DNA of 64,000 nucleotides, taken from contig NZ_JAQLOI010000001.1 in the NCBI RefSeq assembly GCF_028204155.1, positions 620,001 to 684,000 on the forward strand, in the 5' to 3' direction. The first letter of the stretch is position 1, and every line of letters begins with the position of its first letter. The stretch comes from Vibrio algarum. GTDB taxonomy: Bacteria > Pseudomonadota > Gammaproteobacteria > Enterobacterales > Vibrionaceae. Below the pieces are notes generated by a model. That model was not told the DNA's origin. It saw nothing but the letters and a program-made list of their open reading frames with translations, and did no database searches. The translations under genes were made by a program, and so were the position numbers. Positions 19,074-28,063 of this stretch are shown here, in pieces.

Positions 19074-19844
19074 TTAAGCTTTTGCTACTGCAGCTGCTTT
19101 AGCGATTGCTGCAAAACCTTTTGCATCAAGTGCTGCACCACCAACTAGCGCGCCATCGATATCAGGCATGCCAAATAGTTCTGCTGCGTTGCTATCTTTA
19201 ACAGAACCACCGTATTGAATAACTAGGTTCTTAGCTACTTCTTCGCTTGATAGAGCGATGTGAGCACGGATAGCTGCGTGGATTTCTTGTGCTTGCTCAG
19301 CTGTTGCAGCTTTACCAGTACCGATTGCCCAAATTGGTTCGTAAGCAACGATAGCACCATTTAGAGCTTCAACGCCTTGAGTCTTGATTACTGCGTCTAG
19401 TTGACGAGCACATACTGCTACAGTTTCACCAGCTTCGTTTTGTGCTTCTGACTCACCAATACAAAGTACAGGAACTAAGCCATTTTCTTTAAGGAATGCG
19501 AATTTTTGTGCAACAAATTCATCAGATTCGTTGTGGTATTCACGACGCTCTGAGTGACCGATGATAATGTGAGTTGCGCCAAAATCTTTAAGCATTTCTG
19601 GAGACATATCACCAGTGAATGCACCACTGTTATTTAAATCTGTGTTTTGAGCACCAAGAATGATTTTGTTGCCACCTTCTTTGATCAAGCGCTCAGCTAG
19701 GTCAACATAAAGTGCTGGTGGAGCAACTGCAACGTCAACACCAGTTACGCCTTCAAGCTCAGCGTTAAGTCCGTTTAGTAGCTCAGTTACCATTGCTTTG
19801 CTACCGTTAAGTTTCCAGTTACCCATAACTACAGGATGACGCAT
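19074..19844 (-). CDS. tpiA: Triosephosphate isomerase TpiA
   Basis: 256-residue TIM-barrel enzyme that interconverts dihydroxyacetone phosphate and glyceraldehyde 3-phosphate. Asn-Lys of the active site in GNWKLNG (residues 8-14), the catalytic His in IIGHSERR, and the catalytic Glu with loop 6 in AYEPIWAIGTGK. Phosphate-binding QYGGSVK and GALVGGAAL are present. SD GGAGATATTCTT lies before ATG. Single gene, facing pfkA. Confidence 0.97.
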   Translation of the reverse strand: MRHPVVMGNWKLNGSKAMVTELLNGLNAELEGVTGVDVAVAPPALYVDLAERLIKEGGNKIILGAQNTDLNNSGAFTGDMSPEMLKDFGATHIIIGHSERREYHNESDEFVAQKFAFLKENGLVPVLCIGESEAQNEAGETVAVCARQLDAVIKTQGVEALNGAIVAYEPIWAIGTGKAATAEQAQEIHAAIRAHIALSSEEVAKNLVIQYGGSVKDSNAAELFGMPDIDGALVGGAALDAKGFAAIAKAAAVAKA

Positions 19845-20075
19845 AAGAATATCTCCAAAAAGTAATTAATGTAAAAAATAAACAATATTTCGAAAGAATA
19901 TAACAGATAAAGCCTGTTAGATCATGACACGAATCATTTCTTTATCGAATCTTTGGCTTTAGATCTGTACGGTTGTTAGTCAAACTTGATCCAGCATACA
20001 AAATAATAGCTAAACTTTAGAAATTTGCTCGGATTACTGTATTTTGATTCAGTCTGACTTAAGGAAATATATCAA

Positions 20076-20423
20076 ATGCCAAATATTGTATTGGAATACA
20101 CTAACTCCGTTGAAGATAGAGTAAATATTCAGGGGTTATTAAAGGACCTTCATCAGGTTGCTTTGGATTGTGGTTTATTTCAAGCCGATGATGTGAAGTC
20201 TCGTGCTTTGCGATGTCATCAATGGTTGATTGGCGAATATGATGATAGTGAAGACTTTATTCATATTACGTTTGAGATGTTATCTGGTCGGTCAGACGAA
20301 CAAAAAAACAAGTTGTCTCATCAGCTTATTGATGTCCTAACTGCTCAAGCTGGGACAGTAAAAAGCGTGTCGGTGAACATGCGTGATATGGATAGAAGTA
20401 CCTTCAAGAAGGTACTCAATTAA
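20076..20423 (+). CDS. 5-carboxymethyl-2-hydroxymuconate delta-isomerase (CHMI) family protein
   Basis: 115 residues starting M-P, so after Met removal the N-terminal Pro could serve as catalytic base, as in CHMI/HpaF and the tautomerase superfamily. Conserved MPNIVLEYTN and ITFEMLSGRS fit the family. In E. coli the enzyme belongs to homoprotocatechuate breakdown, but no other gene of that pathway is near, so the substrate here is open. The DUF805 gene follows after 14 bp. Confidence 0.8.
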   Translation: MPNIVLEYTNSVEDRVNIQGLLKDLHQVALDCGLFQADDVKSRALRCHQWLIGEYDDSEDFIHITFEMLSGRSDEQKNKLSHQLIDVLTAQAGTVKSVSVNMRDMDRSTFKKVLN

Positions 20424-20437
20424 ATTTAAGGTAAATA

Positions 20438-20868
20438 TTGATGTCGATACCTGAACTGCTTTTTTCATTTCGAGGAAGAGCAAGTCGCAGAACTTTTTGG
20501 CTGTGGAATGCGTTCTACTTTCTAATGATTATTACTGTCGCCACTTTAGTGAAAAATCTGTTTCCAGAGTCGGATAGTATGGTGCTTCCAGTAATTTTAG
20601 TGCTATTGGTTATTCCTGATCTAGCGATAACAGGAAAGCGTTGGCACGATAGGGGTAAATCTTTGCGTTGGTTAGTATTGCATTTACCTCTTGTGTTGAC
20701 CCGATTCATGATACCTGTAGCGGAGGCAGGGGGCAATTCCAACCCTCTATGGTGCAATCTATAATATCTCTGTCTGCTATGGCATGCGGTGCATGGATAT
20801 TTGCTGAGTGTGGTTTGTTTGAAGGCAATAAAGAAGAAAATCAGTACGGCAAACCTCCAATAAGGTAG
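20438..20868 (+). pseudogene. DUF805 membrane protein, frameshifted
   Basis: The N-terminal frame (20438-20764) has the DUF805 marks FSFRGRASRRTFWLWN and GKRWHDRGKS with three to four membrane segments, then runs out in GGNSNPLWCNL. The C-terminal part (WIFAECGLFEG, then NKEENQYGKPP, as in family tails ending NxYGPDP) is in the next frame and ends at 20868. One extra G in the G5 run at 20729-20733 joins them cleanly as EAGGQFQPSMVQSIIS. The whole protein would be about 143 residues. A one-base deletion in a homopolymer or a base-calling error. Function of the family is unknown. Confidence 0.75.
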
Positions 20869-20888
20869 CGTATTGTATTTGTCATTAA

Positions 20889-21215
20889 TTAATGGCGTGG
20901 AGAAAATGGAATTATTTCAGCGCCATCGTCTAAGTTATGTTCTCCTTCCAGCACCTCATGCATCTTAACAACCTGAAGACTCAGCTCCCTCGCTAAAACA
21001 ATATTGATATGATATGGGTTTTTGCAGTGACTAATAACTCGATCAATATGACTTTGTTGGGCGCGTAGTCTCGGTATCATTTCTTCTGATGCGCCAGTGA
21101 TCACTTGTTCGCATGCTTTACGCTTAAACGTCTCGAAACCTTGGGGATTGTTTTGAGCTAATTCGACCAGTTCGTCAAAAGATGGAAGTGTTTGATCATA
21201 CTGAATTTGTGGCAT
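20889..21215 (-). CDS. DUF3135 domain-containing protein
   Basis: 108 residues, largely helical and charged, with LPSFDELVELAQNNPQGFE near the start and HCKNPYHINIVLARELS later, both as in DUF3135 proteins of Vibrio and relatives. No signal peptide or membrane segment, so cytoplasmic. Function unknown. GGAGGG lies just before ATG 21215. Faces the DUF805 gene. Confidence 0.8.
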   Translation of the reverse strand: MPQIQYDQTLPSFDELVELAQNNPQGFETFKRKACEQVITGASEEMIPRLRAQQSHIDRVISHCKNPYHINIVLARELSLQVVKMHEVLEGEHNLDDGAEIIPFSPRH

Positions 21216-21311
21216 TAACCCTCCTGTAATTGACGCTTACATTATTTTACATTCATATAAGTGTAGTCAATTTTAGCTAGTCCGAGGGGTAAAATTGCCT
21301 CTAATCATTGT

Positions 21312-21935
21312 CTAGTTCAGTGTGTCTCGAATATGATAAACACAGCGCCTTTCGCCTTTTATTATGTGTTCAGTGCGTTCTACTTTGCAGTTTTCACCAA
21401 GTAATTTTTGAAATACATTCAGTTCAGATAGGCACAAGCTAGGACAACTTTTTGCAGCTTTACAAATAGGGCAGTGATTTTCGATTAAGATAAATGCATT
21501 ACCCACTTCGGTTAACTCTGCCATGTAGCCATCTTCAACACGAAGATTTTTAAGTTGTTGCAGTTTACCTTTAAGGTCAGTGAATTTTGATACTGACTCA
21601 CTGTATTTCTCTAATGTTTGTTTTTCCCTCTCTAACGCGATTTTTTTTATACCATCCTCCCCAAATAATGTGCCGACGGCTTCGATGACTTGAACGGTAA
21701 GTTCTCCGTGACGGTCGGAAAACTGTGCATGTCCTCTAGATGTAAGCCGCCAATGGCGTGTAGGGCGTCCTACCTTTACCTTTAAATCATAAAACTCTAA
21801 CAAGCCGTTTTCTTCCAACGTCTGCAGGTGTTGACGTGCTCCCATGCTCGTCATGTTAAGATCGTCTGCAAGGTTCTTTGCTGTCAAAGAACCTTCACTC
21901 TTGAGTTTCTGTAATATTCTATCCGTTGTTTTCAC
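21312..21935 (-). CDS. Helix-turn-helix regulator with Cys-rich C-terminus (SufR-like, COG2345)
   Basis: 207 residues. An N-terminal winged helix (about 1-75: LTAKNLADDLNMTSMGARQHL, then GRPTRHWRLT), a helical linker, and a C-terminal part with a Cys cluster, HCPICKAAKSCPSLC, plus two more Cys (ENCKVE, RRCVYHI). The layout matches SufR-type repressors that bind an iron-sulfur cluster. No suf or isc genes are in the window, so its targets are unknown. An iron-sulfur or redox sensing role is inference from the Cys pattern. Confidence 0.75.
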   Translation of the reverse strand: MKTTDRILQKLKSEGSLTAKNLADDLNMTSMGARQHLQTLEENGLLEFYDLKVKVGRPTRHWRLTSRGHAQFSDRHGELTVQVIEAVGTLFGEDGIKKIALEREKQTLEKYSESVSKFTDLKGKLQQLKNLRVEDGYMAELTEVGNAFILIENHCPICKAAKSCPSLCLSELNVFQKLLGENCKVERTEHIIKGERRCVYHIRDTLN

Positions 21936-22033
21936 CGCAAGTACCTAAGATTATACTCGTAACTTATCATTACAGTTCTTATTATGAATTAAGTAATTAA
22001 TAAAGCAAATCCTTAACTAATGAGCAAAATAAA

Positions 22034-22058
22034 AAGCGCAGCTATATTAGCTGCGCTT
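22034..22058 (-). terminator. glpX terminator
   Basis: AAGCGCAGCTA and TAGCTGCGCTT form an 11-bp stem; on the minus strand it is followed by TTTATTTT. Confidence 0.85.
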
Positions 22059-22079
22059 GACGATGTTTAAGTAGGAAAG

Positions 22080-23087
22080 TTAAAGAATTATATCTCTAAT
22101 TTCAGGGTCTTTACGGTCTAAATAGTGGATAGACTTGATACGTCGAATGGTTCTACAACGACCTCTAATAAGTAAGGTTTCCGTAGTAGCTATGTTACCT
22201 TTGCGTGTAATCCCTTCGAGCAAATCGCCTTTAGTGATCCCCGTTGCTGAGAAAACAACATTGTCACTGCATGCCATATCTTCCATCTTTAAGATGATAC
22301 GTGCTTCTACGCCCATCTCTTTACATCTAGCGAGTTCTTGATTTCCGTGGATGCGATTATCTTCGGTATCGCCTTTTACTTCATGTCTAGGAAGCAGACG
22401 GCCTTGCATGTCTCCGTCAAGGGCACGTATAACCGCGGCAGAAACAACACCTTCAGGTGCTCCACCGATACAATACATTACGTCAACTTCGCTATCTGGC
22501 ATACAAGTGAGAATTGATGCAGCTACATCGCCATCTGGAACGGCAAATACGCGGACACCCATCTCTTGCATCTCTTTAATAACTTTGTCATGGCGTGGTT
22601 TTGCTAAGGTGGTTACTACAAGCTCATTCAGAGATTTGCCCATCGCTTGAGCGATATTCTCTAAGTTTTCTGTAAGTGGTTTATCTAAGTCGATGCAGCC
22701 TTTAGCTTGAGGCCCAACAACGAGTTTTTCCATGTACATATCCGGCGCTTTTAGAAAGCTGCCTTTTTCACCAGCGGCAAGCACCGCTAGAGCATTCGCT
22801 TGACCCATTGCGGTCATGCGAGTGCCTTCGATCGGGTCGACAGCAATATCTACAGCATCTCCGCCAATACCAACATGCTCTCCAATAAATAGCATTGGTG
22901 CGTCGTCGATCTCGCCTTCACCGATGACGATTTCACCATCGATTTCTGTTTTGTTGAGAAGCGTACGCATCACCTCAACAGCAGCTCCATCCGCGGCGTT
23001 TTTATCACCTCGTCCGAGCCAATGATAACCTGCCAGTGCTGCACCTTCTGTTACACGAGAAAATGCCATTGCTAAATCGCGTTTCAT
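22080..23087 (-). CDS. glpX: Class II fructose-1,6-bisphosphatase GlpX
   Basis: 335-residue Mn2+-dependent phosphatase of gluconeogenesis. Metal-site text GEGEIDDAPMLFIGE and the signature DPIEGT are both intact, with GGAPEGVVSAAVIRALDG in the second half. Single gene divergent from zapB. In E. coli glpX is in the glp operon, but in Vibrio it stands alone near zapB and rraA, as here. Confidence 0.95.
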   Translation of the reverse strand: MKRDLAMAFSRVTEGAALAGYHWLGRGDKNAADGAAVEVMRTLLNKTEIDGEIVIGEGEIDDAPMLFIGEHVGIGGDAVDIAVDPIEGTRMTAMGQANALAVLAAGEKGSFLKAPDMYMEKLVVGPQAKGCIDLDKPLTENLENIAQAMGKSLNELVVTTLAKPRHDKVIKEMQEMGVRVFAVPDGDVAASILTCMPDSEVDVMYCIGGAPEGVVSAAVIRALDGDMQGRLLPRHEVKGDTEDNRIHGNQELARCKEMGVEARIILKMEDMACSDNVVFSATGITKGDLLEGITRKGNIATTETLLIRGRCRTIRRIKSIHYLDRKDPEIRDIIL

Positions 23088-23413
23088 GCCTACTCCAAAA
23101 TAGTAAAAAATCGGGAGAAAAAATTTGCGGGGATTCTATCATACAAAAGAGTAAACGTTTGCCTTTTTGGTTTTGTTTCATCCGCCAGTTTGTCATTTTC
23201 TGATAGAAAATAAAATTAGCTGTGCTGGATTCAATATGAAGCTGATTGGAGGCTTAATAAGTTAAAAAAATGAGTGCAGTTGTTTTAATTTTGAGCATAT
23301 AACTCGAGAATCATGATATTAAACGTGTTTATATTGAAAAGCGTGAGTAGAATAAAGCCATTCGTGACTGAATTTTCTTTCAGTCAACTAGAACAAAAGT
23401 AAAGGTAGAATGT
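23088..23413. other. Divergent glpX / zapB intergenic region
   Basis: About 325 bp, AT-rich. TGACTGAA and TTCAGTCA (23365-23386) form an 8-bp hairpin in the expected zapB leader, about 28 bp before the start. No ORF or other structure seen. Confidence 0.45.
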
Positions 23414-23656
23414 ATGTCTTTAGAAGTGCTAGAGCAGTTAGAAGCAAAAATCCAAACCGCGGTTGATACTATCACCTTGTTGCAGATGGAATTAGAAGAA
23501 GTTAAGCAAAAAAACCAAAACTTGGAGCAAGCAACAACCTCATTAAAAGATAATTGTTCGGATCTAGAGCAACAGAATGAACAGATGCGTCAAGAGCATG
23601 AAGCTTGGCAGCAAAGAATACGTATTTTGCTCGGAAAGATGGAAGATGTAGAGTAA
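23414..23656 (+). CDS. zapB: Cell division protein ZapB
   Basis: 80 residues, almost all one coiled coil (heptads from residue 3 to about 75: LEVLEQLEAKIQTAVDTITL). ZapB is a cytoplasmic coiled-coil filament that joins the Z ring through ZapA and links to MatP. Length and sequence match the family; AAGGTAGAATGT puts a good SD before ATG 23414. Confidence 0.93.
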   Translation: MSLEVLEQLEAKIQTAVDTITLLQMELEEVKQKNQNLEQATTSLKDNCSDLEQQNEQMRQEHEAWQQRIRILLGKMEDVE

Positions 23657-23667
23657 CTTTTTAAAAG

Positions 23668-23701
23668 CTAAAAGGCAGCCACTAACACAGGGCTGCTTTT
23701 T
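23668..23701. terminator. Terminator between zapB and rraA
   Basis: AAAAGGCAGCC and GGGCTGCTTTTT pair with one bulge around a nine-base loop. A and T tracts on both sides suit both converging genes. Confidence 0.8.
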
Positions 23702-23716
23702 AATGGATTAAATTGT

Positions 23717-24265
23717 TTAGCGAATGTCTTCTTCGGTTTCATCATCGATGTCTTCAAAGGTATCGTCTTCAAGAATTTCCAAATCTGCGTTTAATGGTTC
23801 TTGTGAGATAATGATGCCGGTGTTATCCGCATAAAGATAGTCTTCCGGTAAAAAGGTAACGCCACCAAAGTTCACTGGAACATCAATGTCACCAATTTGC
23901 TGACTTGCTGCACCAACAGGAATAGAAGCAAGGGCTTGTATGCCTATGCTCATGTCCTCTAACTCATCTACTTCTCGTACTGAGCCATAAACAACAATGC
24001 CTTCCCAATCATTCTCTTCAGCAAGCGCGGCAATTTCAGAATCAATTAACGCTCTGCGTAAAGACCCACCACCATCAATTAGGAGAATACGACCAGTACC
24101 ATCTTCTTCTAGGATCGAGCGGATAATACCATTGTCCTCAAAGCATTTTACGGTAGTAAGTTGACCTGCAAATGAGGCACTTCCACCAAAATTGCTGAAC
24201 ATTGGTTCGACTACATCGACTTGGTCTGAGTAAATATCACAAAGAGCAGAGGTGTTGTATTCCAT
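23717..24265 (-). CDS. rraA: Regulator of ribonuclease E activity A
   Basis: 182 residues. RraA binds RNase E and slows mRNA decay; its fold resembles the methyltransferase-like DlpA/HMG aldolase group. Family text MEYNTSALCDIYSDQVDVVEP, ILLIDGGGSLRRALIDSEIA and VNFGGVTFLPEDYLYAD are clear. The acidic C-terminal tail (EDDTFEDIDDETEEDI) is longer than in E. coli (161 residues), as is usual in Vibrio. It lies 78 bp downstream of menA. Confidence 0.93.
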   Translation of the reverse strand: MEYNTSALCDIYSDQVDVVEPMFSNFGGSASFAGQLTTVKCFEDNGIIRSILEEDGTGRILLIDGGGSLRRALIDSEIAALAEENDWEGIVVYGSVREVDELEDMSIGIQALASIPVGAASQQIGDIDVPVNFGGVTFLPEDYLYADNTGIIISQEPLNADLEILEDDTFEDIDDETEEDIR

Positions 24266-24343
24266 ATGCGTTGTCTTCTATTGGCTACTGAAAAGACTAT
24301 CGAGTATATCGACTCGATGAGTCAATGCAATGACAAGGCTCAA

Positions 24344-25267
24344 TTATCTAACTATTGTTTGAGCTACAACTACCAGTGAAAACAAAATGTTAGTAATTGA
24401 TGCGCATTTAACAATAACTGGCATCATTGGTGCAATAGAGACAGGAGAGCTTGACTCCAGTACTTCTTTGCCATGTTTTGCTAAGGTAATAGCGGATAAA
24501 AAGAAAGGAACAATAATCCAAATAGTCGTACTGTGGCTAAATAGATAATAGACATATGAGAGAAAAGCCAATCCAATTAATATGATGTGATAATACTTCG
24601 CGGGTTGCTCTCCAAGCCTTACTGCAACGGTTTTCTTACCACAGGCTCGGTCATTATCGATATCGCGCATATTATTAATATTGAGTACAGCAACGGCTAA
24701 CAATCCACATCCAATGGCAGGAATGAAAATGTCAGCATGGATAAAGCCAGTATGAAGAAAGTAAGTTCCCCCAACACCTAATAAGCCAAAGAATACAAAA
24801 ACAGACAGGTCACCTAGACCGACGTATCCATAGGGTTTATTGCCAACGGTATAAGCGATAGAGCTTAATATGGCGAGAAACCCTAAGCCTAAAAATGCCA
24901 TGATATTAGTAAAGCTTTCAAGAGAATAAAAGATGAGAGCTAAGCCCGATAGGATCGTTAAGCCAATATTAAGCACAATAGCCCGCTTCATCTCTCTTTG
25001 CGTTACAGCTCCTGACTGCATTGCACGGGTTGGGCCTAAGCGCTCATCGTTGTCAGTGCCTTGTTGAGCATCGCCGTAATCATTGGCCAAATTAGATAAA
25101 ATTTGTAGAAGTATCGCGGTAAGTAAAGCGAGTGCCATAACAGCAAAAGAAAAACTGCCATTTGAATAAGCTAAGCTGCTGCCCGTCGTAATTGTAACGA
25201 GAGCGAGTGGTAGAGTTTTTGGCCTTGCTGCATCTAGCCAGATTGCGAGTGACTGCTTCATTGACAT
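24344..25267 (-). CDS. menA: 1,4-dihydroxy-2-naphthoate polyprenyltransferase MenA
   Basis: 307-residue UbiA-family membrane enzyme that attaches the octaprenyl chain in menaquinone synthesis. About eight to nine membrane segments. Both Asp-rich prenyl-diphosphate motifs are present: NLANDYGDAQQGTDND and NNMRDIDNDRACGKKT. Two in-frame ATG codons (25267 and 25261) are possible starts. A terminator (25318-25345) lies between hslU and menA. Confidence 0.93.
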   Translation of the reverse strand: MSMKQSLAIWLDAARPKTLPLALVTITTGSSLAYSNGSFSFAVMALALLTAILLQILSNLANDYGDAQQGTDNDERLGPTRAMQSGAVTQREMKRAIVLNIGLTILSGLALIFYSLESFTNIMAFLGLGFLAILSSIAYTVGNKPYGYVGLGDLSVFVFFGLLGVGGTYFLHTGFIHADIFIPAIGCGLLAVAVLNINNMRDIDNDRACGKKTVAVRLGEQPAKYYHIILIGLAFLSYVYYLFSHSTTIWIIVPFFLSAITLAKHGKEVLESSSPVSIAPMMPVIVKCASITNILFSLVVVAQTIVR

Positions 25268-25317
25268 TGTTTACCTTAATTTGATGGAAGCAGTATACCA
25301 ATTGCACAAATAATAAA

Positions 25318-25345
25318 AAGCCCATCTAAAGGGGTAGATGGGCTT
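25318..25345 (-). terminator. hslU terminator
   Basis: AAGCCCATCTA and TAGATGGGCTT form an 11-bp stem; on the minus strand TTTATTA follows. Confidence 0.85.
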
Positions 25346-25373
25346 ATCTAAAAACGTTCGTAATTATTGGAAG

Positions 25374-26708
25374 TTACAGAATGAATCTGCTTAGGTCTTC
25401 ATCTTCGATAAATTCACCTAAACGTTGATTTACGTAGGCTGAGTCAATCACCATTTTAGATCCAGGCTTATCTGTAGCATCGAAAGATATTTCATCCATG
25501 AGCCTTTCCATTACAGTATGTAAACGACGAGCACCGATATTCTCTGTTGTTTCATTTACACGCCAAGCCGCTTCTGCTATCTGATTAATACCATCTTCAG
25601 AAAACTCAATGTTTACTTCTTCAGTTTTTAGCAAAGCAATATACTGTTCAGTCAAAGAAGCTTTAGGTTCTGTTAGTATTCTTTTGAAATCATCGCTAGA
25701 AAGGGCTTCTAGTTCAACACGAATAGGCAGACGACCTTGAAGTTCAGGAATTAAATCTGAAGGTTTCGATACTTGAAATGCACCAGATGTAATAAACAAA
25801 ATATGGTCTGTTTTTACCATGCCGTGTTTGGTTGAAACCGTACTACCTTCAATTAAAGGAAGTAGATCTCGCTGTACGCCTTCACGAGAAACATCAGGAC
25901 CAGAGCTTTCACCACGCTTACAGATTTTATCTATCTCATCGATGAATACGATGCCGTTATTCTCCGCGTTGTAGATAGCTTGTTCTTTTAACTCCTCATG
26001 GTTGACGAGTTTGGCTGCTTCTTCTTCAACTAAGGCCTTATAAGCATCTTTAATTTTCATTTTGCGGCTTTTCTTTGTATTGCCCGCTAGATTTTGAAAC
26101 ATACCTTGAAGTTGGTTGGTCATCTCTTCCATTCCTGGAGGAGCCATGATCTCTACGCCCATCTGAGGCGCGGCAACATCAATATCGATCTCTTTGTCGT
26201 CTAGTTTGCCTTCTCGCAGCTTTTTTCGGAATATTTGACGAGTATTTGATGAAGTATCTTCTTGTTTTTCATTTTCACCCCATGCATCACGTGCTGGAGG
26301 TAACAATGCGTCTAGAACGCGCTCTTCAGCTTGTTCTTCAGCTCGGTATTTTACTTTTTCTGTGGCTTGTTGATGGGTCATTTTTATTGAAACATCGGTG
26401 AGGTCGCGAATAATGGTTTCTACCTCTTTGCCAACGTAACCCACTTCTGTGAATTTGGTCGCTTCTACCTTAATGAAGGGAGCATTGGCAAGTTTCGCTA
26501 AGCGGCGTGCGATTTCTGTTTTACCAACACCTGTTGGACCAATCATTAAAATGTTTTTTGGCGTAACTTCTACTCGCAAGCTTTCTTCTAATTGCATTCT
26601 GCGCCAGCGATTACGTAGTGCTATAGCGACTGAACGTTTTGCTTTGTCTTGACCAATAATGTGGCGGTTTAATTCGTGAACGATTTCACGAGGTGTCATT
26701 TCGGACAT
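25374..26708 (-). CDS. hslU: ATP-dependent protease ATPase subunit HslU
   Basis: AAA+ unfoldase of the HslUV (ClpYQ) protease. Walker A GPTGVGKTEIARR, Walker B GIVFIDEIDKIC, the pore motif GYVGKEVE, and the C-terminal tail EDLSRFIL that docks into HslV. The family start is MSEMTPREIVHEL (ATG 26708, 444 residues); an upstream ATG at 26723 would add five residues and is less likely. Follows hslV by 29 bp in one operon. Confidence 0.96.
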   Translation of the reverse strand: MSEMTPREIVHELNRHIIGQDKAKRSVAIALRNRWRRMQLEESLRVEVTPKNILMIGPTGVGKTEIARRLAKLANAPFIKVEATKFTEVGYVGKEVETIIRDLTDVSIKMTHQQATEKVKYRAEEQAEERVLDALLPPARDAWGENEKQEDTSSNTRQIFRKKLREGKLDDKEIDIDVAAPQMGVEIMAPPGMEEMTNQLQGMFQNLAGNTKKSRKMKIKDAYKALVEEEAAKLVNHEELKEQAIYNAENNGIVFIDEIDKICKRGESSGPDVSREGVQRDLLPLIEGSTVSTKHGMVKTDHILFITSGAFQVSKPSDLIPELQGRLPIRVELEALSSDDFKRILTEPKASLTEQYIALLKTEEVNIEFSEDGINQIAEAAWRVNETTENIGARRLHTVMERLMDEISFDATDKPGSKMVIDSAYVNQRLGEFIEDEDLSRFIL

Positions 26709-26737
26709 GTAGTTATTCCTCAATTCTGAGCAGAAAA

Positions 26738-27256
26738 TTATAGTTCTTCAATTGTGTGGTGATGATTAGTAAATACGCAAATATCACCAGCTATGTTCAG
26801 AGACTTCTCTGCTATCTCACGAGCATCTAATTCTGTATTTTCTAAAAGAGCAGTTGCAGCGGCTTGAGCAAAATTACCACCAGAACCAATAGCAATTAAA
26901 TCGTTTTCTGGCTGCACAACATCTCCGTTACCTGTGATGATAAGCGAAGCAGTTTCATCGGCGACGGCGAGAATAGCCTCTAATTTTCGAAGTGCGCGGT
27001 CACTACGCCAATCTTTTGCGAGTTCTACCGCAGCTTTGGTTAGGTGACCTTGATGCATTTGCAGTTTACTTTCAAATCGTTCAAATAGGGTGAACGCATC
27101 AGCGGTACCTCCAGCAAAGCCAGCAAGCACTTTGTCGTTATATAAACGGCGAACTTTTTTAGCATTACCTTTCATTACGGTATTGCCTAAAGATACTTGT
27201 CCATCACCAGCAATAACAACTTTATTATTACGACGTACAGATACAATGGTAGTCAC
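26738..27256 (-). CDS. hslV: ATP-dependent protease peptidase subunit HslV
   Basis: 172-residue proteasome-beta-like peptidase. After Met removal Thr2 (MTTIVSVRRNNKVVIAGDGQ) is the nucleophile; GNAKKVRRLYNDKVLAGFAGG and the C-terminal FTNHHHTIEEL are as in the family. First gene of hslVU, behind a good sigma-32-like promoter at 27297-27325. Confidence 0.97.
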   Translation of the reverse strand: MTTIVSVRRNNKVVIAGDGQVSLGNTVMKGNAKKVRRLYNDKVLAGFAGGTADAFTLFERFESKLQMHQGHLTKAAVELAKDWRSDRALRKLEAILAVADETASLIITGNGDVVQPENDLIAIGSGGNFAQAAATALLENTELDAREIAEKSLNIAGDICVFTNHHHTIEEL

Positions 27257-27296
27257 GAGAATAGCCTCTTTTCTTTTTACTAGTGAGATAGCGAAT

Positions 27297-27325
27297 ATAT
27301 GAGGATAATCGTGAAGGATTTCAAG
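27297..27325 (-). promoter_or_regulatory. Sigma-32 (heat shock) promoter of hslVU
   Basis: On the minus strand CTTGAAA, a 14-base spacer, then CCTCATAT, against the RpoH consensus CTTGAAA-N11-16-CCCCATNT. It ends about 40 bp before the hslV start, and hslVU is a classic RpoH target. Confidence 0.75.
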
Positions 27326-27330
27326 GATGA

Positions 27331-27362
27331 AAAAAGCGAGATAGTTAACTATCTCGCTTTTT
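27331..27362. terminator. Terminator between ftsN and hslV
   Basis: A perfect inverted repeat, AAAAAGCGAGATAGTT and AACTATCTCGCTTTTT. It ends the ftsN transcript before the hslV promoter. Confidence 0.9.
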
Positions 27363-27390
27363 GGTGGATTAAATTTTTATTTTGAATTAT

Positions 27391-27936
27391 TTATTGCTCT
27401 TCTTTCCAAATCGCACAAGGTTCAATTTTAGCTCTTTGTAATGTGTGTTTGTCTTTTTCTGCATCGCGCTTAAGCTTATATGGCCCCAAAACAACCTTGT
27501 ACCAGCTGCTGCCTTCTTTTTTACGAATCTTACTACTAATGCCTTGGAAGGCGATGTTCACTTTGCGACTTTCTGCTTGGCTTAAAGATTTAAAGGCACC
27601 ACATTGCATAATGTATGGGACTGCAGATATAACTTGTTCCTTAGCTTCTATCTCGATCTCTTTATTGGGCAGAGACTTAACATAATCCCACTCTTCTTCA
27701 GGTAACTCTGGCAAGCTGGCTTTATTTTTCGTTGTTTGCGGTTTAGTCGTCGGTTTCACTTCTGGTGTGACCGGTGGCTCTGGGTCGTTATTTAGTATTG
27801 TTAAACCATAACCAAACCCTCCTAATAAAAGAACGGCGAGAAAACCCATTTTCCACGGTTTTTTTGAGGGAGCCTTTTTACGCTTAGTGTTTTTACGAGA
27901 GCCTTGGCCTCGTCTTACATAATCTCTATTGGCCAT
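27391..27936 (-). CDS. ftsN: Cell division protein FtsN
   Basis: 181 residues: a short basic cytoplasmic tail (MANRDYVRRGQGSRKNTKRK), one membrane segment (about 29-49), a Pro-, Thr- and Lys-rich periplasmic linker, and a C-terminal SPOR domain (about 105-178) that binds denuded septal peptidoglycan. FtsN triggers constriction in the divisome. The order cytR-ftsN-hslV-hslU is conserved in gammaproteobacteria. Shorter than E. coli FtsN (319) because of a short linker, as in other vibrios. Confidence 0.93.
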   Translation of the reverse strand: MANRDYVRRGQGSRKNTKRKKAPSKKPWKMGFLAVLLLGGFGYGLTILNNDPEPPVTPEVKPTTKPQTTKNKASLPELPEEEWDYVKSLPNKEIEIEAKEQVISAVPYIMQCGAFKSLSQAESRKVNIAFQGISSKIRKKEGSSWYKVVLGPYKLKRDAEKDKHTLQRAKIEPCAIWKEEQ

Positions 27937-28063
27937 AACATATCAGCTAAATTTCGGTAGGGATATGGTAATCCAGAATGCATCAGGAAGACAATCTTAG
28001 TTTAAAAAGCGGTGCTATTGAGCACCGCTAAAAATGTAAATACCTAAAATTTAGTTTGGATAG

